Both the position numbers and the translations under genes were made by a program. A DNA stretch of 54,088 nucleotides, taken from positions 1-54,088 of the forward strand of contig JACRLN010000027.1 of NCBI GenBank assembly GCA_016215115.1, written 5' to 3'. Source of the DNA: Nitrospirota bacterium. GTDB taxonomy: Bacteria; Nitrospirota; Thermodesulfovibrionia; UBA6902. Shown here piece after piece: positions 35,710 through 43,416 of this stretch; position 1 is the first letter of the stretch, and the number at the start of each line of letters is the position of its first letter. The notes under the pieces were generated by a model that was not told where the DNA came from, made no database searches, and saw nothing but the letters and a program-made list of their open reading frames with translations.

Positions 35710-37047
35710 TTAGAATTTTGGTATCTTTTCTATTGCCTCTTTAATCATATTTTCTGAATATTCGAAATCTTCAAGTTTGCCGGAGAGATAATTATCATAT
35801 GCCGCCATATCAAAGTGGCCGTGTCCGCTGAAGTTGAACACCATACAGTTGCCTCTGTTCTTTCTTGCTTCGTCAATAGCACATTTAATGGCATGTGATG
35901 TTTCAGGCGCAGGTATGATACCTTCAGTCCTGGCGAATAACAAAGCGGACTCAAAAACAGGTTTCTGCGGATATGCGACAGCTTCAATAACTTTATTCTT
36001 GACCAATAGACATAACTGAGGTGCGTCTCCATGATAACGGAGCCCTCCTGCATGTATTCCGGGCGGAACAAAGGTATGACCCAGCGTATACATTTTAACA
36101 AGAGGTGTAAGTCCGACAGTATCACCGAAATCGTATGTGTAAACGCCTTTTGTAAGAGTGGGACAGGCAGTTGGTTCAACTGCAATAATCCGTATATCTT
36201 TTCCTTTTAATTTGTCGGAGACAAAAGGAAAGGCGAGTCCTGCGAAATTGCTTCCTCCTCCGACACAGCCGATGAGGACGTCCGGTTTTTCACCGGCAAG
36301 TTCAAGCTGTTTTTTTGTTTCGAGCCCGATGACTGTTTGATGCAGTAACACATGATTTAACACGCTGCCGAGGGAATATTTTGTATTTTCGTGAGTTGCA
36401 GCATCTTCTACAGCTTCCGATATGGCTATACCGAGAGAGCCGGGAGAGTCAGGATTTTCGCCGAGTATCTTCCTGCCTGAATTTGTTAAATTTGAAGGTG
36501 ATGGATGCACCTCTGCTCCCCATGTCTGCATCAAAATCTTTCTGTACGGTTTTTGTTCGTAACTCACCCTGACCATATATACAGTGCACTGCAATCCGAA
36601 AATTTTGCATGCGAGCGCTATCGAGCTTCCCCACTGGCCTGCTCCTGTTTCGGTGCTGATCCGTTTAACGCCTTCTTTCATGTTGTAATAAGCCTGCGCT
36701 ATCGCGGTGTTCGGCTTGTGACTGCCTGCGGGGCTGACAGATTCATTTTTAAAATAGATACGAGAATTTGTTTTAAGCGCTTTTTCAAGCCTGTATGCGC
36801 GATGCAATGGAGTGGGCCTGTAAATTTTGTATGCATCTATGATTTCGTCCGGTATCTCTATCCATTTTTCCGTGCTCACTTCCTGTTTAATAAGTTCCAT
36901 CGGAAATATCGGCGATAAATCTTCAGGGCCGATGGGTTTGCCTGTTGCGGGATGGATTGGGGGCGGTAGTTGTTCGGGCAGATCCGGTGTGATATTGTAC
37001 CAGTGGGTTGGGATTTCCTTTTCAGACAGTAAAATTTTAGTTTCCAT
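35710..37047 (-). CDS. trpB2: TrpB2-type tryptophan synthase beta chain
   Basis: The 445-residue pyridoxal-phosphate enzyme has the PLP lysine in [27 protein letters not shown], and the phosphate loop [16 protein letters not shown]. The long N-terminus ([23 protein letters not shown]) marks the TrpB2 group, which works without TrpA or condenses serine with indole for salvage. The start at 37047 is supported by AGGAGG nine bases before it. No other trp genes are adjacent. It is convergent with the FnIII protein gene and divergent from hisI. Confidence 0.95.
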   Translation of the reverse strand: METKILLSEKEIPTHWYNITPDLPEQLPPPIHPATGKPIGPEDLSPIFPMELIKQEVSTEKWIEIPDEIIDAYKIYRPTPLHRAYRLEKALKTNSRIYFKNESVSPAGSHKPNTAIAQAYYNMKEGVKRISTETGAGQWGSSIALACKIFGLQCTVYMVRVSYEQKPYRKILMQTWGAEVHPSPSNLTNSGRKILGENPDSPGSLGIAISEAVEDAATHENTKYSLGSVLNHVLLHQTVIGLETKKQLELAGEKPDVLIGCVGGGSNFAGLAFPFVSDKLKGKDIRIIAVEPTACPTLTKGVYTYDFGDTVGLTPLVKMYTLGHTFVPPGIHAGGLRYHGDAPQLCLLVKNKVIEAVAYPQKPVFESALLFARTEGIIPAPETSHAIKCAIDEARKNRGNCMVFNFSGHGHFDMAAYDNYLSGKLEDFEYSENMIKEAIEKIPKF

Positions 37048-37072
37048 CAAGGATTCCTCCTTTTGATTAATT

Positions 37073-37145
37073 AACAATGAACAGTAAAGGAAGAAATTTA
37101 AATTTTACTCCTTATTGCTCATTGTTCATTCCTCATTAATCATTA
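37073..37145. repeat. ATGAACAATGAG-type simple repeat
   Basis: AACAATGAACAG on one side and ATTGCTCATTGTTCATTCCTCATTAATCATT on the other form an imperfect inverted string in the trpB2-hisI divergent gap. It is related to TTGTTCATTACTCATTGTTC at 38089-38108. Confidence 0.45.
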
Positions 37146-37251
37146 GTATTTATTCAATATACATTAAAAAGAACTTTCAGGCAACAAGAAGATTTTCAAG
37201 GTTTGTATGGTAGAATATTTATATTTTATTTGACTGTTTTAAGGAGGACAA

Positions 37252-37581
37252 ATGATTCCTGAACTTAAATATGATGATAAAGGGTTGATTCCTGCAATAA
37301 TACAGGATGTAAACAGTAACGAAGTCCTGATGATGGCTTATATGAATAAAACTTCTCTGGAGAAGACTATGGAAACCGGCAAGACTCATTTTTGGAGCAG
37401 GTCGAGGCAGAAATACTGGATGAAAGGCGAGACATCCGGAAATGTTCAGCTTGTAAAAGAAATTTATTATGATTGTGACGGAGATACTCTATTAATAAGG
37501 GTTGAACAAGTGGGTTCAGGAGCCTGCCATACAGGCAACAGGACGTGCTTTTACAGAAAGATAGAAACAGCGGGGAAGTGA
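37252..37581 (+). CDS. hisI: phosphoribosyl-AMP cyclohydrolase
   Basis: HisI opens the purine ring of phosphoribosyl-AMP in histidine synthesis. The 109-residue, HisE-less protein has [28 protein letters not shown], the metal site YDCDGDTLL and [15 protein letters not shown] with zinc-ligand cysteines. AAGGAGG lies six bases before the ATG. It is isolated from other his genes. Confidence 0.96.
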   Translation: MIPELKYDDKGLIPAIIQDVNSNEVLMMAYMNKTSLEKTMETGKTHFWSRSRQKYWMKGETSGNVQLVKEIYYDCDGDTLLIRVEQVGSGACHTGNRTCFYRKIETAGK

Positions 37582-37690
37582 GTAAGCGCGTAAGACGGCA
37601 AGTAAAATGAAACTAAGGGCCGTTTAATTATATCTTTCACTTCCTCACTTTCTAACTTCCGCGCTTTTGCGCTAATTATAGGGGGATAGT

Positions 37691-38035
37691 ATGAAATTGG
37701 GTGAAATGGGCGAGGGGCTTGCTGTAAATTTTTTGAAGAAAAAAGGGTATAAGATCGTTGAGAAGAACTATAAAACCAATATTGGCGAGATAGACATTAT
37801 CGCACTTGACGTCGAAGTGCTTGTCTTCATTGAAGTCAAGACGAGGGAAAGCATCGAGTTCGGTCTCCCGTTTGAATCAGTAAACAGAAGAAAGAGGCGC
37901 AAGATAGTCAATGTTGCATTGTCATATCTCAAAAGATTTGATGAACTTCCTCAATGCAGATTTGATGTAGTGAGTATCTATTACGAAAACGGAAGGCCTG
38001 AATGTGAACTGATTCAGGATGCATTTGAGGCGTGA
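37691..38035 (+). CDS. YraN family (UPF0102) nuclease-fold protein
   Basis: The 114-residue protein has LGEMGEGLAVNFLKKKGYKI, NIGEIDIIALD and LVFIEVKTR. The E-ID-E-K arrangement of the PD-(D/E)XK nuclease fold seen in UPF0102 is present. Function is not established in the family, though DNA processing is suspected. AGGGGG precedes the ATG. Downstream is a GTAAGGG-type simple repeat, then tRNA-Pro. Confidence 0.9.
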   Translation: MKLGEMGEGLAVNFLKKKGYKIVEKNYKTNIGEIDIIALDVEVLVFIEVKTRESIEFGLPFESVNRRKRRKIVNVALSYLKRFDELPQCRFDVVSIYYENGRPECELIQDAFEA

Positions 38036-38110
38036 GTAAAGAGTAAGAAGTAAGGGGTAAGGAGTAAGGGGTATGAAAAGCTTCATTAATTGTTCATTAC
38101 TCATTGTTCA
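38030..38110. repeat. GAGTAAG/GTAAGGG heptamer string and TTGTTCATTACTC string
   Basis: Consecutive AGTAAG(A/G)(A/G)-like words at about 38032-38073 are followed by TTGTTCATTACTCATTGTTC. They are the same class of heptamer strings as those in mqnA and before hisI. Confidence 0.5.
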
Positions 38111-38166
38111 TTTTTAATTGGATACACCTTAGAATTTGTTCTGTAAATTATGCTATTATTCATACA

Positions 38167-38374
<208 letters not shown>

Positions 38375-38409
38375 TTGACAAAATTATAATTTGGGAATAA
38401 AATCCCAAA
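38375..38409 (+). promoter_or_regulatory. promoter overlapped by GGGA-N6-TCCC palindrome (module 1)
   Basis: TTGACA (38375-38380), 17-bp spacer, TAAAAT (38398-38403). The -10 lies inside GGGAATAAAATCCC, itself within a 20-base near-palindrome 38390-38409. The layout is identical to that at 40876-40910, including the 15-base distance from -35 to palindrome. Confidence 0.75.
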
Positions 38410-38413
38410 TATG

Positions 38414-38455
38414 GTGATTTCGATCACAGACTATGTTGCGCCTGAGCTTTATCAT
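38414..38455 (+). promoter_or_regulatory. CRP/FNR-type box and class II promoter (module 1)
   Basis: GTGATTTCGATCAC (38414-38427) has the perfect CRP core GTGAT-N4-ATCAC. A TATCAT hexamer at 38450-38455 follows after exactly 22 bases, placing the box at about -41.5, the classical activator position. Module 2 repeats the spacing. Confidence 0.7.
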
Positions 38456-38531
38456 AGAAGAATATTGATGTTTGAATTTGTTCTTTGAAAATTAAATTTT
38501 GCTTTTTGTATGACATAACTATCCCAGTGTA

Positions 38532-38551
38532 TGAAAATGAATACATTTTCA
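38532..38551. repeat. TGAAAATG/CATTTTCA hairpin
   Basis: An eight-base perfect stem with loop AATA lies between the two regulatory modules. No T-run follows. It might stabilise or pause a transcript from module 1. Confidence 0.5.
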
Positions 38552-38597
38552 CTTCCCTGAATATTTAGGTTGCCAATAATTCAAAGAGTTAACGAAT

Positions 38598-38613
38598 TGG
38601 AATGAATATTGCA
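38598..38613 (+). promoter_or_regulatory. possible sigma-54 promoter
   Basis: TGGAATGAATATTGCA keeps GG and GC at the correct ten-base spacing but lacks the usual C after TGG. A start about 12 bases later would fall in the palindrome of module 2. It is weaker than the other two sigma-54 sites in this window. Confidence 0.4.
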
Positions 38614-38622
38614 TTATAGAAT

Positions 38623-38636
38623 GGGAAAATAATCCC
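38623..38636. promoter_or_regulatory. GGGA-N6-TCCC palindrome (module 2)
   Basis: GGGAAAATAATCCC is the second copy of the operator-like palindrome, followed by AAATA as in module 1 and then the second CRP-type box. Confidence 0.65.
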
Positions 38637-38641
38637 AAATA

Positions 38642-38683
38642 GTGATCTGCATCACGGACGGGATCGTTAATTTGACATATTAT
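38642..38683 (+). promoter_or_regulatory. CRP/FNR-type box and class II promoter (module 2)
   Basis: GTGATCTGCATCAC (38642-38655) is followed after 22 bases by TATTAT (38678-38683), reproducing module 1 spacing exactly. It is the promoter nearest the cytochrome gene, with a predicted start near 38690. Confidence 0.72.
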
Positions 38684-38742
38684 AAAAAATAATTTAACTG
38701 CTTATAGAAAACTGAGCGTAAATGGTTAGAGACATTTTTTAA

Positions 38743-38761
38743 GAGGAGGGTAGAGATGTAA
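38743..38761 (+). promoter_or_regulatory. strong ribosome site followed by ATG-TAA start-stop
   Basis: GAGGAGGG is followed five bases later by ATGTAA, a one-codon frame. A perfect TGCCGT-TTT-ACGGCA hairpin (38787-38801) lies between it and the true cytochrome ribosome site. Start-stop elements can hold ribosomes on a leader. Confidence 0.4.
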
Positions 38762-38842
38762 AAACGTTCATATCTGAAAGTGATTGTGCCGTTTTACGGC
38801 AAATAACCAGTAAAAATTAAATTAAGCAGAGGAGAGGAACCA

Positions 38843-40759
38843 ATGAGAAAGGCATCAATAGTATCACTATGTATTATCGCCCTTGCAGTATTTACTGTAT
38901 GGGCATCCGATGTTATGGCTTACGAGACATGGTCGGGCTGCCAATCGTGTCACGGCGGTTTTCGTACCGTTCCTTATACATCACTTGCTGACGGGAAATC
39001 ATGGGCAAGCGGTCTGCATGATACGCATCGATACACGATGTTAAACGGAGATTGCAGTACTTGTCATTTCGGCACTGGCAAGACACCGGTTTATATCAAC
39101 ATGTCCAACGGTGGAAGCGGACTGACCAAGGTGGGTTGCGTAGGCTGCCACGGCCGCGCAGAAGACAGTAATAATGTCGGTACTGTAAAGAGCGGAGCGG
39201 GCTTGCGTCAGCATCACTATAGGGCTGGAGAGACAGTGTGTTTAGGTTGTCACAATGATGCGAACCCGGCAAAATATAAACCCGTATCCGAGAAGACGGC
39301 GCCGCCGTATTACTTCACACCGGACGCGGCGCATCCGGGTAAACCCACCAGCAGTTGCAACGATTCAGGAAAAGAGAACTTTGCAGCCTCGACCGCAGGA
39401 CTGGACAATGACGGAGACGGCCTGTACGACGCTGCAGATCCTGATTGCCAGGCTGCGGCAGCATGTATTGATGCTGACGGCGACGGCTATGGCTCTAACG
39501 GAGCGGCTACCTGTGCGAAGGGTACCGCAGTTGACTGCAATGACAACGACCCGACAGTCAATCCGGGAGCTGCTGACAATACCTGTAACGGAATCGATGA
39601 AAATTGCAGCGGAACAGCCGATGAGGGTTATGTTCCGACAAGTACACTGTGCGGCAAAGGTATTTGCGCATCCACAGGTCAGTTAGCCTGCCAGAGCGGT
39701 AAAACCGTAGACACCTGCATTGCCGGAACTCCGCAGACAGAGGGACCGGCCGGCAGTCCTACATGCAGTGATTCGCGGGATAATGATTGCGATGGCGCAA
39801 CCGACGCTGCCGATTCTAACTGCGCGTCGGCATGCGTACCTACAACAGAAGTCTGTGATGGTATAGATAATGACTGCGACGGACAGGTGGATGAAGGTAT
39901 CGCCTCGATACCTACGACCTGTGGCGTCGGTTCATGCGCATCCACAGGCCAGTCAACTTGTCAGGGCGGCAAAATGGTAGACAGCTGCACTGCCGGAACT
40001 CCGCAGACAGAGGGACCGGCCGGTAGTCCTACATGCAGTGATTCGCGGGACAATGATTGCGATGGCACAACCGACTCTGCCGATTCTAACTGCGCGTCGG
40101 CATGCGTACCTACAACAGAAGTCTGTGATGGTGTAGATAATAACTGTGATGGCCAGATAGACGAAGGCGTAAAAAATACCTATTACAGAGATGCAGACAG
40201 AGATGGTTATGGCAACCCGTCGGTTTCAAAACAAAGCTGTAAAAAACCTTCCGGTTATGTAAAGGACAATACCGACTGCAACGACTCAAATAAAAAAATC
40301 CATCCAGGCGCCGGCGAAATATGCGACGGCAAAGACAATAACTGTAATGGCGAGATAGATGAAGGTGTAACAAAGACTTATTACAGGGATGCTGATGGAG
40401 ACAGGTATGGTGACTCGACGGTTTCAATACAAGAGTGCAGTAGGCCTTCCGGCTATGTAAAAAACAATACCGACTGCAATGACTCAAACCGGAAAGTCCA
40501 TGCAGGCACCGCTGCAATATGCGGGAGTCAAGCTGACCAGAGCTGTAACGGCATAATTGATTGCAGCAATCCTGCTTGTTACACAAATCCATCATGCAGT
40601 AATCCGGATGATAAAGAGCATGATGGTGATGATGATGGCGATGATGGTAATGAAAATGATTTTTCACACAATTCCGGAATGGATTGCATAAGCTGTCATA
40701 CACCTCACAACGCGATAACTGATTGTATGTCATGTCACTCAGGATTAACAGGCAAATAA
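38843..40759 (+). CDS. secreted six-haem cytochrome with Cys/Asp-rich metal-binding repeats
   Basis: A signal peptide (cleaved near VMAYE) precedes four CXXCH haem sites (CQSCH, CSTCH, CVGCH, CLGCH) within the first 140 residues. About 430 residues of repeats follow, of the type DADGDGYG...DCNDNDP..NPGA...CDGIDNDCDGQVDEG, the putative metal-binding PF11617 pattern. The last 30 residues hold two more haem sites (CISCH, CMSCH) after an Asp/His-rich linker. A 90-residue unit is tandemly duplicated almost exactly (39719-39890 versus 39989-40160). It is probably a periplasmic or cell-surface electron carrier with a Ca2+-binding stalk. AGAGGAG precedes the ATG. Confidence 0.85.
   Translation: MRKASIVSLCIIALAVFTVWASDVMAYETWSGCQSCHGGFRTVPYTSLADGKSWASGLHDTHRYTMLNGDCSTCHFGTGKTPVYINMSNGGSGLTKVGCVGCHGRAEDSNNVGTVKSGAGLRQHHYRAGETVCLGCHNDANPAKYKPVSEKTAPPYYFTPDAAHPGKPTSSCNDSGKENFAASTAGLDNDGDGLYDAADPDCQAAAACIDADGDGYGSNGAATCAKGTAVDCNDNDPTVNPGAADNTCNGIDENCSGTADEGYVPTSTLCGKGICASTGQLACQSGKTVDTCIAGTPQTEGPAGSPTCSDSRDNDCDGATDAADSNCASACVPTTEVCDGIDNDCDGQVDEGIASIPTTCGVGSCASTGQSTCQGGKMVDSCTAGTPQTEGPAGSPTCSDSRDNDCDGTTDSADSNCASACVPTTEVCDGVDNNCDGQIDEGVKNTYYRDADRDGYGNPSVSKQSCKKPSGYVKDNTDCNDSNKKIHPGAGEICDGKDNNCNGEIDEGVTKTYYRDADGDRYGDSTVSIQECSRPSGYVKNNTDCNDSNRKVHAGTAAICGSQADQSCNGIIDCSNPACYTNPSCSNPDDKEHDGDDDGDDGNENDFSHNSGMDCISCHTPHNAITDCMSCHSGLTGK
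39719..40160 (+). repeat. 270-bp tandem duplication inside the cytochrome gene
   Basis: The stretch from 39719 to about 39890 recurs at 39989 to about 40160 with only scattered substitutions, an offset of exactly 270 bp (90 codons). The bases between the two blocks are less alike. Confidence 0.85.
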
Positions 40760-40782
40760 GAAAGATTCGATGATTAATAAAA

Positions 40783-40812
40783 GAAAGGGGAGCTTTGGCT
40801 CCCCTTTCTTTA
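40783..40812 (+). terminator. intrinsic terminator after the cytochrome gene
   Basis: An 11-bp perfect stem, GAAAGGGGAGC (40783-40793) with GCTCCCCTTTC (40798-40808), loop TTTG, is followed by TTTAT. It lies 24 bases after the stop. Confidence 0.9.
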
Positions 40813-40875
40813 TCCTGCAAGGGCCGGCATTGCTCAAAAAAGAATGAAATGTGACGGGATATATGTTGATTTTAA

Positions 40876-40910
40876 TTGACAAAACATATAATTGGGATTA
40901 TAATCCCAAT
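40876..40910 (+). promoter_or_regulatory. near-consensus promoter with -10 inside GGGATTATAATCCC
   Basis: TTGACA (40876-40881), 17-bp spacer and TATAAT (40899-40904) are a perfect sigma-70 consensus. The -10 forms the centre of GGGATTATAATCCC, within a 20-base perfect palindrome (40891-40910). The expected start, 7-8 bases after the -10, coincides with the ATG at 40912. Confidence 0.85.
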
Positions 40911-40911
40911 T

Positions 40912-41715
40912 ATGGACACCAACTTAAAGAAGGCGGTTTCTTCCGCAATTGTGCGGTTGCTCCATCCTCTCTTAAAAATACTTTTACGCAATGGTATTCC
41001 ATACGGCACCTTCTGTGAACTTGCCAAGTGGGTATATGTCGATGTTGCTTCACGTGAATTTGTCATTCAGGGGAGAAAACAGACTGATTCCCGCATTGCT
41101 ACTATAACCGGACTATCCAGGAAGGAAGTAAGACGTTTGAGGGGAATAAGCGTTTTTGATGATTTAGGTTCTCCCGAACGGTATAATCGCGCTGTAAGGG
41201 TCATTAGCGGATGGCGCCAGGACCAGGACTTTCTTAATAGTAAAGGTCTTCCCAGGGAACTGTCTTTTGAAGGTGCGCAAGCAAGTTTTTCATCACTTGT
41301 TAAAAGTTACAGCGGCGATATTCCTCCAAGGGCCATACTTGATGAAATGTTAAGAGCAGGCGTTATAGATGTAAAGAAAGGGAAAATTAAATTATTGTCG
41401 AAGGGGTATATCGTAAAAAAAGAAGAAAGCCAAAAGATACAGATCCTTGGTGACGATGTGAGCGAGTTGATTTCGACGATTAACCACAATCTTGACTGTG
41501 AAGCATCAGAAACTTTTTTCCAGAGGAAGGTATCATATGACAACATACCTGAAGATGTGCTTGTAAAGTTGAGAAAACTATTGTCAAAGAAGAGCGAAGA
41601 TTTTACGGAATCAATAGATAAAGTAATTTCACGATATGACAGAGACGTCAATCCTGCTGTAAAAGAGAAAGGTGAACGCAGAAAAGCGGGGTTAGGCATC
41701 TTTTATTTTGAATAA
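40912..41715 (+). CDS. DUF6502 family protein, probable regulator, leaderless
   Basis: From the ATG at 40912 the protein is 267 residues (MDTNLKKAVSSAIVRLLHPL...). The N-terminal part resembles a winged-helix module (YGTFCELAKWVYVDVASREF; DSRIATITGLSRKEVRRLRG). DUF6502 proteins are often next to DUF5666 lipoproteins, as here. A TTG at 40876 would extend the frame but lies within the promoter, so I reject it. There is no ribosome site, as expected for a leaderless mRNA. The shared palindrome suggests autoregulation and control of the cytochrome gene. Confidence 0.78.
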   Translation: MDTNLKKAVSSAIVRLLHPLLKILLRNGIPYGTFCELAKWVYVDVASREFVIQGRKQTDSRIATITGLSRKEVRRLRGISVFDDLGSPERYNRAVRVISGWRQDQDFLNSKGLPRELSFEGAQASFSSLVKSYSGDIPPRAILDEMLRAGVIDVKKGKIKLLSKGYIVKKEESQKIQILGDDVSELISTINHNLDCEASETFFQRKVSYDNIPEDVLVKLRKLLSKKSEDFTESIDKVISRYDRDVNPAVKEKGERRKAGLGIFYFE

Positions 41716-41736
41716 ACAAACAAAATGGAGGATATA

Positions 41737-42720
41737 ATGAGGTTTATGAATAGATTTTTCAGGGTAAAAACAAAATTAGCTGTAATTGCCGCGCTTCTTT
41801 TAATTATAGTTATTATAGTTATTGCCTGCGGCGGTGGTGGGGGAGGCGGAGGTAGCACAGCCGGTGGTGGAGTCAGCGGGACAGGAAGGTCCACTGGAAC
41901 TGTCACCGCTTTTGGAAGTGTATTTGTGAACGGTATCGAGTTTGAAACAACATCAGCCACGATTACTGTAAATAATAATAGCGCAACACAAAGCGACCTC
42001 AAAATAGGTATGAAAGTTACTGTTGAGGCTGTTAATGATGTTGCCTCATCGATAGAATATGAGTCAGAGGTAAAAGGCCGGGTAAGTAACAAAGGTGGTA
42101 ATTCGTTTGATGTCCTCGGACAGACTGTAAAAGTGAACACTCAAACGGAATACTGTTTAAATGATGAGCAGGTCAATTGCACCTTTTCTTTTGCGGATTT
42201 AAGTAAAGATGATTTTGTTGAGGTGAGCGGATATTTTGATAAAGATAGAAATATAATTGCAACGCTGGTGAAGAAGGATGACCAGGATCCGGGAAAATAC
42301 CAGGTAAAAGGATTTGTCTCGGGTCTTGTTCCGGGCCAAATATTTTTTATAAACACTTTAGCCGTAGATTACAACGACTTAGATCCCTCAGGTATTGCTG
42401 ATGGTGTTTTTGTAGAAGTTAAAGGTAGATTGAACACCCCGGATGAACTTTGGCTTACAGCAGAAGATATAGAGGTTGAAGATACCCAGGCCTCACCGGG
42501 CAAGGAGCTTAGCCTTGAGGGTATCGTCACGCAGTTTACTTCACAAAATGACTTTGAAGTGAACGGACAAACGGTACTGACAAACAGTCAGACACAATTC
42601 GAAGGAGACCCGGCATCGATAGCATTGAATGTAAAAGTAGAAGTTGAAGGAACTGTGAACAGCAAGGGTGTTCTCGTTGCAAAGGAAGTGAATATCGAAG
42701 ATACCGATATTGAAGATTGA
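41737..42720 (+). CDS. DUF5666 lipoprotein
   Basis: The start at 41737 has GGAGG five bases before it; an upstream ATG at 41725 carries that ribosome site in its own codons. The 327-residue protein has a hydrophobic signal and lipobox (IVIAC), then a run of eight Gly. It is followed by repeated small beta-barrel modules (TGTVTAFGSVFVNGIEFETTSATITVN; VKGRVSNKGGNSFDVLGQTVKVN; LEGIVTQFTSQNDFEVNGQTVLTN) typical of DUF5666. Probably outer-membrane anchored; function unknown. It follows DUF6502 by 21 bases and is likely co-transcribed. Confidence 0.85.
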   Translation: MRFMNRFFRVKTKLAVIAALLLIIVIIVIACGGGGGGGGSTAGGGVSGTGRSTGTVTAFGSVFVNGIEFETTSATITVNNNSATQSDLKIGMKVTVEAVNDVASSIEYESEVKGRVSNKGGNSFDVLGQTVKVNTQTEYCLNDEQVNCTFSFADLSKDDFVEVSGYFDKDRNIIATLVKKDDQDPGKYQVKGFVSGLVPGQIFFINTLAVDYNDLDPSGIADGVFVEVKGRLNTPDELWLTAEDIEVEDTQASPGKELSLEGIVTQFTSQNDFEVNGQTVLTNSQTQFEGDPASIALNVKVEVEGTVNSKGVLVAKEVNIEDTDIED

Positions 42721-42778
42721 CAGAATGCTTCAGATATCCTAGTGTGCTGTCCCTAACAGTTCTTTACACTTTTGCAGT

Positions 42779-42846
42779 GTCATTCCGGCTTGTCCGGAAT
42801 CTTTTTCCTTTACATTAATGAAGGATTCCCGACAAGCGGGAATGAC
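42779..42846. repeat. GTCATTCC...GGAATGAC element, copy F
   Basis: The 68-bp element is almost identical to copy B (20844-20909), differing mainly in the short central A/T segment. It sits in the gap between DUF5666 and the ATPase island. Confidence 0.9.
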
Positions 42847-42939
42847 GGAATTATGTATATCTATTTATGAGACATGACACTGGTGGCAGGAGCTACATTC
42901 CTGCCACTATTTGGTTTAACATGTTATTATTAATCCTTT

Positions 42940-42959
42940 GCCACCTTAGCTCAGTCGGA
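42940..42959 (+). pseudogene. 5' fragment of a tRNA gene
   Basis: GCCACCTTAGCTCAGTCGG matches the acceptor 5' strand and D-arm beginning of a tRNA, but the following bases do not complete a D-loop, anticodon arm or 3' half. It lies just left of the G+C-rich ATPase operon and may be a site of past integration. The rest of the 384-bp gap (42721-43104) besides copy F holds nothing I recognise. Confidence 0.55.
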
Positions 42960-43104
42960 TAATCTAACCTCTTTATCCTTAACTGATTTTTCAGAAAATC
43001 ATAAATCTGTCCAAAAGCCCAATCTCCTGAGATTTATGCCGGCATCAACACTCACCCGGCACACGATGCCTTGTTTTTTGGCTATTTCCTGCTAAGATAT
43101 TATT

Positions 43105-43416
43105 ATGAAAGAGGATGTCCTTGGGGCAGTAGTTGAAGTTGAAAAGGAGATAGCCGGCAACCTTGCACATGAAAAGAGCAGCGCTGCAGAATTTCTCGGA
43201 AAACTGAGAAGTGACTCTGAGAAAGAGATCCTGAGGGAAGAAAAACGTCTGCAGTTTGCCCTGGACAAGGCAGTATCAGAAGCAGTTGCGAATACAGAGA
43301 AAAAGGCCTCACAAATACTGGAAGATGCAGATGCATATTCTAATACGCTTGTAACACTGAGCGATGACGTATTGAGGGTGATCATCAGGAAACATATTAC
43401 CAGGATACTGCCATGA
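43105..43416 (+). CDS. V/A-type ATPase subunit H (G-like) of the peripheral stalk
   Basis: The 103-residue protein is a continuous, charged, Ala/Glu/Lys-rich coiled coil (VEVEKEIAGNLAHEKSSAAEFL...EKKASQILEDA). It has the size and position of subunit H, which pairs with subunit E in the peripheral stalk. It is first in the operon and overlaps subunit I by four bases. No clear ribosome site or promoter is visible. Confidence 0.7.
   Translation: MKEDVLGAVVEVEKEIAGNLAHEKSSAAEFLGKLRSDSEKEILREEKRLQFALDKAVSEAVANTEKKASQILEDADAYSNTLVTLSDDVLRVIIRKHITRILP

Noticed and set aside
38411-38488. 25-codon leaderless frame starting at the ATG after the module 1 palindrome (MVISITDYVAPELYH...)
   Set aside because: Its first codons coincide with the CRP-type box, and module 2 has no ATG at the equivalent place (ATAGTG). 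Similarity of the two translated starts follows from the shared binding site.
38690-38842. Cyclic-di-GMP or other riboswitch in the cytochrome leader
   Set aside because: No recognisable conserved aptamer words; only a short hairpin and a start-stop element are visible.
40110-40820. 236-codon minus-strand frame opposite the cytochrome gene, His/Cys-rich
   Set aside because: It is the antisense shadow of the Asp/Cys-rich repeat region; the plus strand has signal peptide, haem motifs and ribosome site.
43082-43104. Promoter TTGGCT-17-TATTAT right before subunit H
   Set aside because: The start would fall inside the subunit H gene, and the -35 is poor; no support for it.
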